A stretch of 64,000 nucleotides of DNA from Oceanospirillum sp048270425 (GTDB taxonomy: Bacteria; Pseudomonadota; Gammaproteobacteria; Pseudomonadales; Halomonadaceae). The notes under the pieces are model-generated. The model did not search any database and had not been told where the DNA came from. It saw nothing but the letters and a program-made list of their open reading frames with translations. The translations under genes were made by a program, and so were the position numbers. Position 1 is the stretch's first letter. The number at the start of each line of letters is the position of its first letter. Below are positions 17,711 through 25,995 of this stretch, piece by piece. The stretch lies in assembly GCA_048270425.1 (NCBI GenBank), contig JBLWSY010000010.1, forward strand, positions 65,472-129,471, written 5' to 3'.

Positions 17711-18877
17711 ATGAAACAGAATAATCCTATGCTGGAAAAACTGCAGGAAATCCTGCCTGCGATCCGTGCTAACGCGACCAAGACTGAAGAGCTGCGTCAG
17801 GTTCCTCAGGAGAACATCAACATGCTGCATGGCATCGGTCTGAACCGTGCTTTCCTGCCGAAAGCATACGGCGGTCTGGAGATATCCCTGCCGGAATTTA
17901 CCGATTGTATCGCAGCTTTAGCGGGTGCCTGCTGTTCAACAGCCTGGGCGTACAGCCTGCTGTGTACCCACAACCACCAGATGGCGATGTTCAGCAAAGA
18001 AGCTCAGGAAGAGTTCTGGGGCGAAAATCCGGATGCGGTAGCTTCTTCTTCCATCGCACCATTTGGTAAGTACGAAGAAACCGAGGGCGGCATTATCTTC
18101 ACCGGCGATATGAAGTGGAGCTCTGGTGTGGATCACGCAGACTGGATCATCGTCGGTCTGAACCGCATGGTTAACGACGAGAAAGTGTACAGCTTTGCCG
18201 TTATCCCACGCAGCGAATTTACCATTATCGATGACTGGTACTCAGTTGCGATGCAGGGTTCCGGCACCAAGACCGCTCATATCGAAGGCGTATTTGTGCC
18301 TGAGCACCGCATTCAGGCAGCAGGCGATATGATGGAAGGCCGTCATAAAGGTCGTGAGCTGTATCCGGACAGTAAAATCTATCACACCCCTTACCGTCCC
18401 TATTTTGCATCCGGCTTTGCGGCCATGAGTCTGGGCGTTGCGGAGCGTATGATCGAAGTCTACAAAGATCTGACCAAAAACCGTGTACGCGCCTACACAG
18501 GTGCCAAGGTTGATGGTTCTGTACCTCCGATGCTGCGAATTGCCGAGTCTTATCAGCAGGTGTGTGCGGCCCGCGCTTATCTGGAAAAAACCTGGAACGA
18601 GCACAAAGAGTACGGCGAGCGTCACGAGTATCCTGACCGTTACACTCTGGCACACTGGCGTACCAATCAGGCTTATGCCATCAAGATGTGTGTTGAAGCC
18701 GTTAACCGCCTGTGGGCTGTTATGGGTGCCTCTAACTGGTATTCCGACCGTGAAGGTCAGCGCCTGTGGCGTGAGTCCAACATGACGGCTGCCCACGCTT
18801 ACACCGACTATGATGTGTGTGCTCAGATCATCGGCCGTGAGCTGCTGGGTCTGGAGCCTGATCCGTCTCTGCTGTAA
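17711..18877 (+). CDS. 4-hydroxyphenylacetate 3-hydroxylase, oxygenase component (C2 type)
   Basis: 388 residues with an acyl-CoA-dehydrogenase-like fold (group D flavin monooxygenase). It uses reduced FMN from a separate reductase to hydroxylate 4-hydroxyphenylacetate to 3,4-dihydroxyphenylacetate. I recognise the C2 component of Acinetobacter baumannii HPAH in LCTHNHQMAMFSK, SSSIAPFGK, WSSGVDH, YPDSKIYHTPYRPYFASGF, NRVRAYTGA and HAYTDYDVCAQIIGRELLG. It is not the unrelated HpaB type of E. coli. The partner reductase gene follows at 19283, and direct repeats precede the promoter region. Confidence 0.9.
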   Translation: MKQNNPMLEKLQEILPAIRANATKTEELRQVPQENINMLHGIGLNRAFLPKAYGGLEISLPEFTDCIAALAGACCSTAWAYSLLCTHNHQMAMFSKEAQEEFWGENPDAVASSSIAPFGKYEETEGGIIFTGDMKWSSGVDHADWIIVGLNRMVNDEKVYSFAVIPRSEFTIIDDWYSVAMQGSGTKTAHIEGVFVPEHRIQAAGDMMEGRHKGRELYPDSKIYHTPYRPYFASGFAAMSLGVAERMIEVYKDLTKNRVRAYTGAKVDGSVPPMLRIAESYQQVCAARAYLEKTWNEHKEYGERHEYPDRYTLAHWRTNQAYAIKMCVEAVNRLWAVMGASNWYSDREGQRLWRESNMTAAHAYTDYDVCAQIIGRELLGLEPDPSLL

Positions 18878-18976
18878 GTATCATCTCCGGCCGAAGGAGA
18901 CACCCTGAGGTCGGGCTTACCGGTTTGCTGTGATTCTGGCAGACCGGTTTCTGAAACCTCTGACGGGGTGATCACC

Positions 18977-19162
18977 ATGAAAACACTTCTGGCCAGATTT
19001 CAGCGGCTGAAACGGCGTTCCTTTGTCGGATCTTCCTGTTCAGATACAGCGAAAGATCTGCAGTCATCGGTTTCTGAATCCCCGGAGAGTGAGCAAACAA
19101 AAGCTCAGATTAATCTGCCTTTGACCAGTTCAGCAGCGGTTTTTCTGGTGCCTTATAACTGA
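18977..19162 (+). CDS. Possible small protein between hydroxylase subunit genes
   Basis: 61 residues from ATG 18977 (GGGGTG upstream; a GTG at 18968 would add three). It begins basic (KTLLARFQRLKRRSF) and continues Ser/Glu-rich. I recognise no family. It could be a real small gene or chance coding; spacing in the operon-like gap is the only support. Confidence 0.3.
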   Translation: MKTLLARFQRLKRRSFVGSSCSDTAKDLQSSVSESPESEQTKAQINLPLTSSAAVFLVPYN

Positions 19163-19282
19163 TCACTGTTGATTATTCCTCATCAGGAGTGGCAGGTGCT
19201 CAGCACTCATCAGCCTGCTTCTCTGAACCATGCAAAGGCCTGTGACCTTTCACAGAATAAAAGCAAGAACAGGACAACCACC

Positions 19283-20206
19283 ATGAGTACCGAATTCGAC
19301 CCACGGGATTTTCGTCGCGCACTGGGCAACTTCGCCACCGGTGTAACCGTTATCACTGCCTGCACCCCCGATGGTGTTCAGACCGGCGTAACCGCTAACA
19401 GTTTTAACTCCGTTTCTCTGGAGCCACCACTGGTGCTATGGAGCATCATGAAAAACTCCGGCAGCGTTGACGTGTTCGACAACGCCAGTCACTTCGCGGT
19501 GAATATTCTGGCGGCAGATCAGATTCCGGTTTCTAACCACTTTGCCCGTCCGGCCGACGATAAATTTGCCGGAATCGACTATGAGAAAGGTGCCGGTAAT
19601 GCGCCGCTGCTAAAGGATTGCTCGGCACGTTTTCAATGTGAGAACTATCAGAAAGTTGATGGCGGTGACCACTGGATTCTGATCGGTAAAGTGGTGGCTT
19701 ATGATGACTTTGGTCGTTCGCCACTGCTGTATCACGGTGGTGCTTACTCTGCGGTGATCCCGCACGCGGGTGTGAAACCGAAAGAGACCGAAGCCTCTGA
19801 TGCGGGTCAGGCGAAAAACGATAAGCGCCTGGCTGACAACCTGTACTACCAGATGCTGCAGGCGGTGAAGCGCTACCAGACAGGCTATCAGCCACTGCAA
19901 CTGGCGACAGGTCTGCGCACCATCGAAGCCCGTATGTTATTGAATCTTAATGACTTTGACACACTAAGTACCAAGGATCTGGAAGAGCGTATCGGCATGC
20001 CGGATAACGATCTTCAGGCGGCGGTTGAGACCCTCTGTCGCAAAGAATGGCTGGCCCGCAACGGGGATCAGCTGAGCCTGACTACGGCGGGTGTCGAGCA
20101 GGCAGAAACCCTCTGGAAAATTGCCAACGAACGTCAGCAAGAGGTCTTCGGACAGTTTTCTGAAGAAGAGCTGGCTATTTTCCGTAAGGTACTGGAAGCG
20201 GTTTAG
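19283..20206 (+). CDS. 4-hydroxyphenylacetate 3-hydroxylase, flavin reductase component (C1 type), copy 1
   Basis: 307 residues. The N-terminal about 170 are a flavin-reductase split-barrel domain (FRRALGNFATGVTVITA, GVTANSFNSVSLEPPLVLW, FAVNILAADQ, GDHWILIGKV). The C-terminal about 130 (from NLYYQMLQAVKRY) form a MarR-like winged-helix domain, which in the A. baumannii C1 protein binds 4-hydroxyphenylacetate and relieves autoinhibition. It supplies reduced FMN to the oxygenase. ATG 19283 has AGGA upstream; the frame is open to 19169. A close paralogue is at 21465. Confidence 0.9.
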   Translation: MSTEFDPRDFRRALGNFATGVTVITACTPDGVQTGVTANSFNSVSLEPPLVLWSIMKNSGSVDVFDNASHFAVNILAADQIPVSNHFARPADDKFAGIDYEKGAGNAPLLKDCSARFQCENYQKVDGGDHWILIGKVVAYDDFGRSPLLYHGGAYSAVIPHAGVKPKETEASDAGQAKNDKRLADNLYYQMLQAVKRYQTGYQPLQLATGLRTIEARMLLNLNDFDTLSTKDLEERIGMPDNDLQAAVETLCRKEWLARNGDQLSLTTAGVEQAETLWKIANERQQEVFGQFSEEELAIFRKVLEAV

Positions 20207-20334
20207 CCCTCTTCCTTGTTTTACCCTGTGCTTTTCCGGCCCTTGCCATCGGTTTGCCGGAAAGCCCGGGGAGTTGCATCGATGATCTTCATTGTGTCTG
20301 GGGAAGGCTCTTTAGAGCTGTTCCCGCCTTGTTT

Positions 20335-20361
20335 GCCCGGTTCCGAATGCCGGGCTTTTTT
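20335..20361 (+). terminator. Rho-independent terminator after reductase copy 1
   Basis: GCCCGG at 20335-20340 pairs with CCGGGC at 20350-20355 and is followed by a run of seven T, 129 bp after the reductase stop. Confidence 0.8.
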
Positions 20362-20461
20362 GTGTCTGTTATTTCTACTATTCTCCAACTTCGCTGATTT
20401 TCTCCAAAAAGAACACAATCAGAACCCACGCAAATAGAACAACCACAAAATAAGAAACACC

Positions 20462-21277
20462 ATGACTGCTAACGATGCTGCTACCCCAAATGATTCTTCC
20501 GAACCCTCTTCTGACGGCTTGGCTGAACGCACTTCTGACAGCTCTTATGAAAGGGTCAACTGGCAACCGACGCAGGGGCAGCTGCAACTGCTCAGCATGC
20601 TAGGAGAAGCGGACTTTTTTGAGCCCTTTCTTAACTGGCTGCACCGGGAGCTGGGGGCGGATCAGTGCATGATCTTTTTCTGTGCCGATGGTGAGAAGGT
20701 CAGCACTCTGTTGTTTAAAGATTTTATCAAGGATGCGTCCGGTAAGAACCTGGCGGAATCCTATGTGACCGAACGCCGTTATCTGGAAGACCCGAATTTC
20801 CCGATTTTTAAAAGTAGCCAGCCGGGGGAGGTGAGTCTGATCCGCTTTGCGGATCTGATTCGTGAGATGGGGCCAAATTACCGTAAGCGCTACTTCGATG
20901 AGCCGGGCTTTCAGGACAAGCTCTCAGTGATTTACGGCAGTGAGGCGGGTAACTTTTATATCAATCTTTATCGCCGGGCATCCGACTTTGATCAGGTGAT
21001 ACAGGCAGATCAGCAGCAGGCGGTCGGTCAGCTGCTGGGACTGTTAGTCAGTAAACACTATCAGATGAATCAGTCTCAGCTCAGTCAGGGGCCGTTGGCA
21101 TTTCTGTCGGAGCGTGAACGACAGGTGTGCGAGGCGGTGCTGCAGGGTAAGAAAAGTGAAGCGGTAGCCCACGAACTCAATATCGCCCCCAGCAGCGTCA
21201 TCACTTATCGCAAACGCGCCTATGAAAAGCTGGGGATCAGTAACCGGGCGCAGTTGTTTGCCCTTTGTTCCTCATAA
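20462..21277 (+). CDS. LuxR-type transcriptional regulator
   Basis: 271 residues. The N-terminus is Ser/Asp-rich. The middle (about 40-200) is a sensory region of no clear family. The C-terminus holds a LuxR/FixJ helix-turn-helix (LSERERQVCEAVLQGKKSEAVAHELNIAPSSVITYRKRAYEKLGI). It lies between the two C1-type reductase genes, all on the + strand, so control of one or both reductases or of the hydroxylase is likely. Its signal could be an aromatic compound; it is not obviously an acyl-homoserine-lactone receptor. Confidence 0.85.
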   Translation: MTANDAATPNDSSEPSSDGLAERTSDSSYERVNWQPTQGQLQLLSMLGEADFFEPFLNWLHRELGADQCMIFFCADGEKVSTLLFKDFIKDASGKNLAESYVTERRYLEDPNFPIFKSSQPGEVSLIRFADLIREMGPNYRKRYFDEPGFQDKLSVIYGSEAGNFYINLYRRASDFDQVIQADQQQAVGQLLGLLVSKHYQMNQSQLSQGPLAFLSERERQVCEAVLQGKKSEAVAHELNIAPSSVITYRKRAYEKLGISNRAQLFALCSS

Positions 21278-21464
21278 GACTGGACATCGGGCTTATATTC
21301 GTAAATGCTACGCGCCCGTTAAAACAGATCGCTACGCTATACCCCTCTCTGTTTTATCGTGAGTACTCTGACGAGATGCTGCTACGGCATCCAACGTGAG
21401 GGGTAACTCAATATAAAAAGATAACAGCTTCAGACTGTTAAACGTTAAGACAAAGGCCAAGACT

Positions 21465-22400
21465 ATGACTACTGCATTTGACCCGAAAGCGTTTCGCCGC
21501 GCTTTGGGCAACTTCGCCACCGGCGTCACCGTAATTACTGCCACCGCAAAAGACGGGCAGCAGGCAGGTGTCACGGCAAACAGTTTCAACTCCGTTTCTC
21601 TTGATCCGCCACTGGTACTGTGGAGCATCATGAAAAACTCCGGCAGCGTTGAAGTCTTCGACAACGCCAGCCACTTCGCGGTGAATATTCTGGCGGCTGA
21701 CCAGATCGATATGTCCAACCACTTTGCCCGCCCGTCCGATGACAAGTTCTCAAGCGTTGATTATGAGAAGGGTCTGGGTGATGCGCCTTTGCTGCCAAAC
21801 TGCGCGGCACGCTTCCAGTGCGCTAACTATGAAAAAGTAGATGGTGGTGATCACTGGATTCTGATCGGCAAGGTAGAAGCCTTTGATGATTACGGCCGTG
21901 CACCGCTGCTGTACCACGGGGGCACTTACTCCGCCGTTGTGCCGCACATGGGCGCGATTCAGAAAACCGCAGAGATCGATGAAGCCGCCGCAGAAAAAGC
22001 TGATGCTGATCGTGAGAAGCTGCTGGATAAGAATCTCTACTACCAGATGCTGAGCGCGGTAAAACGCTACCAGCGGGGTTACTGGCCGATGCAGCAGGCC
22101 AGTGGTCTGCATATTGCAGAAGCCCGCCTGCTGATGATTCTGAAAGATCTGGGTACTGTAAGCTTCAGCGATATGAGTGACTACCTGCTGATGCCGGAAC
22201 AGGACCTGACCCCATCGGTTGAGAAACTGACCCGTAAAGCCTGGATCAGCGTGCAGGACGACAGCCTGACTCTGACCGAAGAAGGTGCCAATCAGGCAGA
22301 AGCCTACTGGCAGCTGTCAGAAGACTATCAGGAAGAAGTGTTCGGTGATCTTACCGAAGAAGAGCTGGCGGTATTCCGTAAGGTTCTGAAAAAGATCTGA
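21465..22400 (+). CDS. 4-hydroxyphenylacetate 3-hydroxylase-type flavin reductase (C1 type), copy 2
   Basis: 311 residues with the same two-domain build as the protein at 19283: flavin-reductase domain (FRRALGNFATGVTVITA, GVTANSFNSVSLDPPLVLW, GDHWILIGKV) followed by a MarR-like C-terminal domain. The reductase halves are about 80% identical by eye, while the C-terminal regulatory halves are clearly more diverged, suggesting a different effector or affinity. Separate transcription from copy 1 is likely because a terminator and a regulator gene intervene. A strong terminator follows. Confidence 0.88.
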   Translation: MTTAFDPKAFRRALGNFATGVTVITATAKDGQQAGVTANSFNSVSLDPPLVLWSIMKNSGSVEVFDNASHFAVNILAADQIDMSNHFARPSDDKFSSVDYEKGLGDAPLLPNCAARFQCANYEKVDGGDHWILIGKVEAFDDYGRAPLLYHGGTYSAVVPHMGAIQKTAEIDEAAAEKADADREKLLDKNLYYQMLSAVKRYQRGYWPMQQASGLHIAEARLLMILKDLGTVSFSDMSDYLLMPEQDLTPSVEKLTRKAWISVQDDSLTLTEEGANQAEAYWQLSEDYQEEVFGDLTEEELAVFRKVLKKI

Positions 22401-22419
22401 CACTTCAGATACTGAACAC

Positions 22420-22450
22420 AAAAAACCGGATCAAGTGATCCGGTTTTTTG
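22420..22450. terminator. Bidirectional terminator, left flank of the defence insert
   Basis: AAAAAACCGGATCA-AG-TGATCCGGTTTTTTG is a perfect stem with T/A tails between reductase copy 2 and the convergent XRE gene. The same hairpin, differing at two loop bases, recurs at 25996-26026. Confidence 0.9.
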
Positions 22451-22476
22451 TCATCTGGAACAGATAAAATGGTTTG

Positions 22477-22800
22477 CTAATGATCGGCTGCTGCTGTTTC
22501 TGAGCCCTCATGCAGCAGATAATTGGCGATGCTGGCTTGAGTAGGAATCAGCCCCATCTGAATACCAAAGGGTTTAAAGACCTTGTTGATCACACTTTGG
22601 GTCTGGCTGCCTTTGTTCTGCTCAATATCGGTCAGGGTACGGCGGCTCACACCCACGAGTTCAGCGTAGCGCGTTTGAGTAAAGCCCAGAACCTGCTTAC
22701 GGAGTTGTTGCAGAACTTCTCCCTGGGTTAGTTCACCTTGTAAGTGCTGCCGTAACAGTTCTATCAGTAACGCCTGACGTTGGTCGGTGGTTAAGCTCAT
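22477..22800 (-). CDS. XRE-family DNA-binding protein, probable antitoxin of HipA
   Basis: 107 residues with a Cro/C1-type helix-turn-helix (FTQTRYAELVGVSRRTLTDIEQNK, about 40-63). It follows hipA with a 4-base ATGA overlap, so the toxin gene comes first and this gene second, the reverse of E. coli hipBA. It probably neutralises HipA and binds the palindromes upstream of hipA at 24134-24235. Confidence 0.85.
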   Translation of the reverse strand: MSLTTDQRQALLIELLRQHLQGELTQGEVLQQLRKQVLGFTQTRYAELVGVSRRTLTDIEQNKGSQTQSVINKVFKPFGIQMGLIPTQASIANYLLHEGSETAAADH

Positions 22801-24119
22801 AACAGCCCCCAGCGTTTTAGTTTTTCATCCAGATAGTCAAAGCCCATTTTGAGAATCTGCTCAGACACGCCACGTTTTTCCAATCTTGTTTTGAGTCCGG
22901 TGAGCATCCGTGCAGTCTCTTTCAGAGCTGTCATCGTCTTCTCAGCAGGACATAAATCTGCAAGTTGTTCTGCAATATCCTGCCAGCGATATTCACCGCC
23001 TTCCTCATAGGGTGATCCCCATTTTGTAGTACGGGTAATGCCTTCACGGTCGGCTTTCATCGGCGCAAAATCATAAATGGGCGATAACCAGATATCATCG
23101 GGTTTCTTCAGCAGTGCGCTATTGCGGCCATGATTGTCTGTGTTGGCAAAGGCGATATTCAGTAGATCACGACAAACCCAATCACATACAAAGCGTTCAG
23201 CATCAAAAGAGGTCGAACGTTTTTTCATCAGAGAACAGATGCTTCTGATGATCTCAAAATGGTTCAGGTAGCTGCCAGCGGGTTTATTTAATACCGAGTA
23301 AACGGATTCCAGACCGTACCTCTGCCAGTGACTACCGTCCCAATGCGTGTCAAACCGTGGCAACCAAAGTGATGGGTAGTGCTCGCCCTCAAGCAGTTTC
23401 ATCTGCTGAGTATCAATAGTGCAGAACCCCATATCGGTCAGTTCATGATAGAAATGGTATTCCGCCCGCAGAATGTCGCAATCGTCTTTTGTTCGCTGCC
23501 CACGGGGAAATTTCACAAGAAAGTGCCCGTCCGGGATGCTGTGGTCATCCTGAAACGTGTCGATCCAGACATGGTTTTCATGGTTAAGACGAAGCAGCAG
23601 CTTAGGGGCTTCGCCACCTGCACCCGTTGCACCGCCACTGATCGCTCCCATCTCCTGAGCGTATTCCAGAAACTCTGAGTTACGCTCGACCACATCTTTG
23701 ACCGGAAATGTTCTTAGATGCAGCGTTGAGCGGGGATCTCTTACAGGTAGTGACTCTTTGATTCTGAGATTGCCAACGGGCGCAATGGTGCCTTTCTCCA
23801 GCAGAACAGAATCTCTTGCTGGCTCGCTGAGGTTATTCAACCCTAAAAAACGAACCCAGTGTCGGCGTGCAGCTCCAGCGGGAACAATATCATCCAGAAA
23901 GCCAAACCAATGATCGCTTTCATGATTGGCCATAAGCTGAACTGGCAGTGTCAGGCTGCAAGCGTGTTCATCATCCCGTTCAAGCCACTGCAGTGAGTAG
24001 TTAAGCTCGTACCCAAGCTTACAGGGGCTTCGTGGCCCCTTGTCCGGGGTGATCAGCGTGAGCCGTGCAATGTCTTGCCATTTTTGTTCCAGCAATATCT
24101 GGAGCGTCAGCTGCTTCAT
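22797..24119 (-). CDS. hipA: HipA-like serine/threonine kinase toxin
   Basis: 440 residues. HipA-family kinase features: SGGATGAGGEAPKLLL (about 161-176; ATP-binding), HFLVKFP, the catalytic ANTDNHGRNSALL (D328), and metal-binding D350 in PIYDFAPM. Family members phosphorylate aminoacyl-tRNA synthetases such as GltX and cause growth arrest; the target here is not known. It is first in a two-gene minus-strand operon with the XRE gene, behind three regularly spaced palindromes. Confidence 0.88.
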   Translation of the reverse strand: MKQLTLQILLEQKWQDIARLTLITPDKGPRSPCKLGYELNYSLQWLERDDEHACSLTLPVQLMANHESDHWFGFLDDIVPAGAARRHWVRFLGLNNLSEPARDSVLLEKGTIAPVGNLRIKESLPVRDPRSTLHLRTFPVKDVVERNSEFLEYAQEMGAISGGATGAGGEAPKLLLRLNHENHVWIDTFQDDHSIPDGHFLVKFPRGQRTKDDCDILRAEYHFYHELTDMGFCTIDTQQMKLLEGEHYPSLWLPRFDTHWDGSHWQRYGLESVYSVLNKPAGSYLNHFEIIRSICSLMKKRSTSFDAERFVCDWVCRDLLNIAFANTDNHGRNSALLKKPDDIWLSPIYDFAPMKADREGITRTTKWGSPYEEGGEYRWQDIAEQLADLCPAEKTMTALKETARMLTGLKTRLEKRGVSEQILKMGFDYLDEKLKRWGLL

Positions 24120-24133
24120 ATCAGAAAACCGTT

Positions 24134-24235
24134 TTGAGCAATATACTGCTCAAATATAGCGGATGATCATATTTTTGAGAAATACTTTGCTCATAAATTG
24201 AGTGTAATATTGTTTTTGAGCAAAATATTGCTCAT
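24134..24235 (-). promoter_or_regulatory. Three-site operator array upstream of hipA
   Basis: The motif GAGCA-N6-TGCTC occurs at 24136-24151 and 24218-24233, and with one change (GAGAA) at 24177-24192. Start-to-start spacing is exactly 41 bp twice, about four helical turns, which would place all three on one face of the DNA. These are the expected binding sites for the hip-locus XRE protein; the first is 16 bp from the hipA start codon. Confidence 0.75.
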
Positions 24236-24324
24236 TTTGTTTTCGGCCTTTTCGTTGGGAATGCGTTTGCAGAGCAGGGTTGATCTTTATGACCCGTAAA
24301 TTAGCTTGTTTCAAGCTTTGTCTC

Positions 24325-24365
24325 AGGTCTAATATATGACCTTAATTTAGGTCTTAAATGAGGTC
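24325..24365 (+). promoter_or_regulatory. relBE operator region (AGGTC repeats)
   Basis: AGGTC at 24325-24329 and its complement GACCT at 24338-24342 form a palindrome with an 8-bp AT spacer; further AGGTC half sites lie at 24349-24353 and 24361-24365, the last inside the start of the antitoxin gene. This is a typical autoregulatory toxin-antitoxin operator. Confidence 0.6.
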
Positions 24366-24621
24366 TGCCATGAGACAGATTCTAGCGGATTACTCGGCCA
24401 GTATTTCCGAGCTGAAAAAGAACCCATCGGCACTGCTGACCGAGGCGAATGGCTCACCGGTAGCCATCCTTAACCACAACAAACCAGCGGCTTATCTGGT
24501 GCCTGCGGAAACCTACGAGTGGATGATGGAAATGCTGGATGATCAGGAGCTGGCGCAGCTGATTGAATCCCGTAGAGCGGATCGGTCAAAGGCCGTGGAA
24601 GTCAGTCTGGATGACCTATAA
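24358..24621 (+). CDS. relB: RelB/Phd-YefM-family antitoxin
   Basis: 87 residues; the ATG at 24370 (MRQILADYS) is an equally likely start. The N-terminal part (ASISELKKNPSALLTEANGSPVAILNHNKPAAYLVPAETYEWM) is the Phd/YefM/RelB fold that binds DNA, and the acidic C-terminal tail should wrap the toxin. It overlaps the toxin gene by 11 bases, indicating coupled translation. Confidence 0.9.
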   Translation: MRSAMRQILADYSASISELKKNPSALLTEANGSPVAILNHNKPAAYLVPAETYEWMMEMLDDQELAQLIESRRADRSKAVEVSLDDL

Positions 24622-24895
24622 GTTAAAGTTTCTGCCAGCCGCGTTGAAGGAATGGGAGAAGTTAGCGCCTCCCATTAAGAGCCAGTTTAAGAAGAAACTG
24701 GCAGAACACCTGCAAAACCCTCACGTACCCGCGTCAAAACTGCGGGGCTACGATTCTGTTTACAAGATTAAGCTACGAACCTCTGGTTATCGGTTGGCCT
24801 ACGAGGTGATCGACGATGAGATCGTCGTTTATGTACTGGCGGTAGGTAAGCGGGATAAAGACGCGATTTATAAAAATCTGTCTAAACGAATTTAA
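24611..24895 (+). CDS. relE: RelE/ParE-family toxin
   Basis: 94 residues from ATG 24611: MTYKLKFLPAALKEWEKL, then KLRGYDSVYKIKLRTSGYRLAYEVIDDEIVVYVLAVGKRDKDAIY, the standard RelE pattern of a ribosome-dependent mRNA endonuclease (basic residues R, K and a C-terminal Tyr). It forms a bicistron with the preceding antitoxin. Confidence 0.92.
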   Translation: MTYKLKFLPAALKEWEKLAPPIKSQFKKKLAEHLQNPHVPASKLRGYDSVYKIKLRTSGYRLAYEVIDDEIVVYVLAVGKRDKDAIYKNLSKRI

Positions 24896-25041
24896 TCGCT
24901 TTATGAGGAGTGGTAACTCCGACTCAATGCTCGGTTTACCAGTCTGGTGAAACTGGATAAGCTGTAAAATCAACGAATTATAGAAACCGTGACCGAAATA
25001 ACAGGCGCACGGTTATTTGAAATAACGCGCATGCACGTTTT

Positions 25042-25087
25042 GGCAGGAAAGTAGTCAGATCAGAAAATAGATTTTCCCTTTCTTATC
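25042..25087. repeat. Dispersed intergenic repeat, copy A
   Basis: The segment beginning GGCAGGAAAGTAGTCAGATC matches 62526-62572 with roughly 85% identity over about 46 bp, both on the + strand. It lies in the 292-bp gap between relE and the TIR gene. The same gap has AACGCGCATGC twice (25024 and 25131). I see no gene in it. Confidence 0.75.
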
Positions 25088-25187
25088 AAAGACTTGTCTT
25101 ATTTTTTTGACGGTATATTGAAATCGTCAAAACGCGCATGCCTATGATTAAAAAGATGTTAGCTTTGTAAAGGGAAGTAGAGAGAAT

Positions 25188-25874
25188 ATGGCAAGAAAAA
25201 GACCTAGAGTATTCTTAGGTTCTTCCAGTGAAGGGCTCAAGATTGCAAAGAATTTACAAGTTCTCTTAGATCATTCGTGTGAAGTTACTATATGGAGTCA
25301 AGGGGTATTTGGGCTAAGTGCAGGTACTTTAGAATCTCTAGTGTTAGCTTTAGATGATTTTGATTTTGCGGTTCTTGTATTAACCCCTGATGACATGGTG
25401 AATAGTAGAGAGCAAACAACTAGTGCTCCCAGGGACAATGTACTTTTTGAATTAGGATTGTTTATGGGGGGGCTTGGCAGAAACAGAACCTTCATCCTCT
25501 ACGATCGAACACAGGAAATTAAGCTTCCTTCAGATCTTGCTGGCGTAACCCCAGCAACGTATGAGCCGCATTCTTCTGGTAATTTACAAAGTGCTCTTGG
25601 TGCGCCGGCTACTTTGCTTGAAAATCATATCTCAGAGCTAGGTATTAAAGATAAGGAGAGGCTTAAGCAATTATCTAAAGCTAGTGAAAATTTCGATGCT
25701 GCATCTAAGAAAATGCATCAGTTAGTAGAATTGCTCTCGCAATCGCGAAAAGTTGAACTAGATATAATTTCAACTCAATTTGGACCAATGATTGATACTA
25801 CAAAATTAAAGCAAATGAAGGCAGATTTAGAACAATTCGAAAAACTTCTTGGTGATAATGAAGATCAAAGCTAA
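25188..25874 (+). CDS. TIR-like effector protein (CBASS/Pycsar-type TIR), orphan
   Basis: 228 residues. Residues 5-130 match the TIR-like family used as cyclic-nucleotide-activated NADase effectors (PF10137): RVFLGSSSEGLKIAKNLQVLL, VTIWSQGVFGLSAGTLESL, FDFAVLVLTPDD, RDNVLFELGLFMGGLGRNRTFIL; E88 of FELG is the likely catalytic glutamate. The rest (about 140-228) is charged and helical, without a membrane segment. The gene is visibly AT-rich compared with its neighbours. No nucleotidyl cyclase lies nearby. An attC-like structure follows its stop. An abortive-infection role is inference. Confidence 0.75.
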   Translation: MARKRPRVFLGSSSEGLKIAKNLQVLLDHSCEVTIWSQGVFGLSAGTLESLVLALDDFDFAVLVLTPDDMVNSREQTTSAPRDNVLFELGLFMGGLGRNRTFILYDRTQEIKLPSDLAGVTPATYEPHSSGNLQSALGAPATLLENHISELGIKDKERLKQLSKASENFDAASKKMHQLVELLSQSRKVELDIISTQFGPMIDTTKLKQMKADLEQFEKLLGDNEDQS

Positions 25875-25981
25875 CAATAGACTGCAAAGGACGGCAATTC
25901 CGCTACATCAAATGTGTCTCGCTTCGCTCTCTGTACCACATTTGGCTCTGCTCCATTGTTGCCTTTGAGCCTAGCGTTAAC
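25870..25981. repeat. attC-like imperfect hairpin downstream of the TIR gene
   Basis: It begins GCTAACAATAGACTGCAAAGG at the TIR stop and ends GCCTTTGAGCCTAGCGTTAAC. The ends pair at 10 of 14 positions plus a perfect CCTTTG/CAAAGG box, with one extrahelical base, and the centre has CAAATGTG paired with CACATTTG. This is the architecture of an integron attC site. No integrase is seen in the window. Confidence 0.5.
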
Positions 25982-25995
25982 AAATTTAAAGACCA

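Noticed and set aside
17711..18877. Ordinary acyl-CoA dehydrogenase
   Set aside because: The fold is shared, but the motif set and the adjacent C1-type reductase identify a group D flavin monooxygenase (HPAH oxygenase).
22477..25874. Complete CBASS or Pycsar operon around the TIR gene
   Set aside because: No CD-NTase or uridylate/cytidylate cyclase gene lies in or near the insert; only the effector is present.
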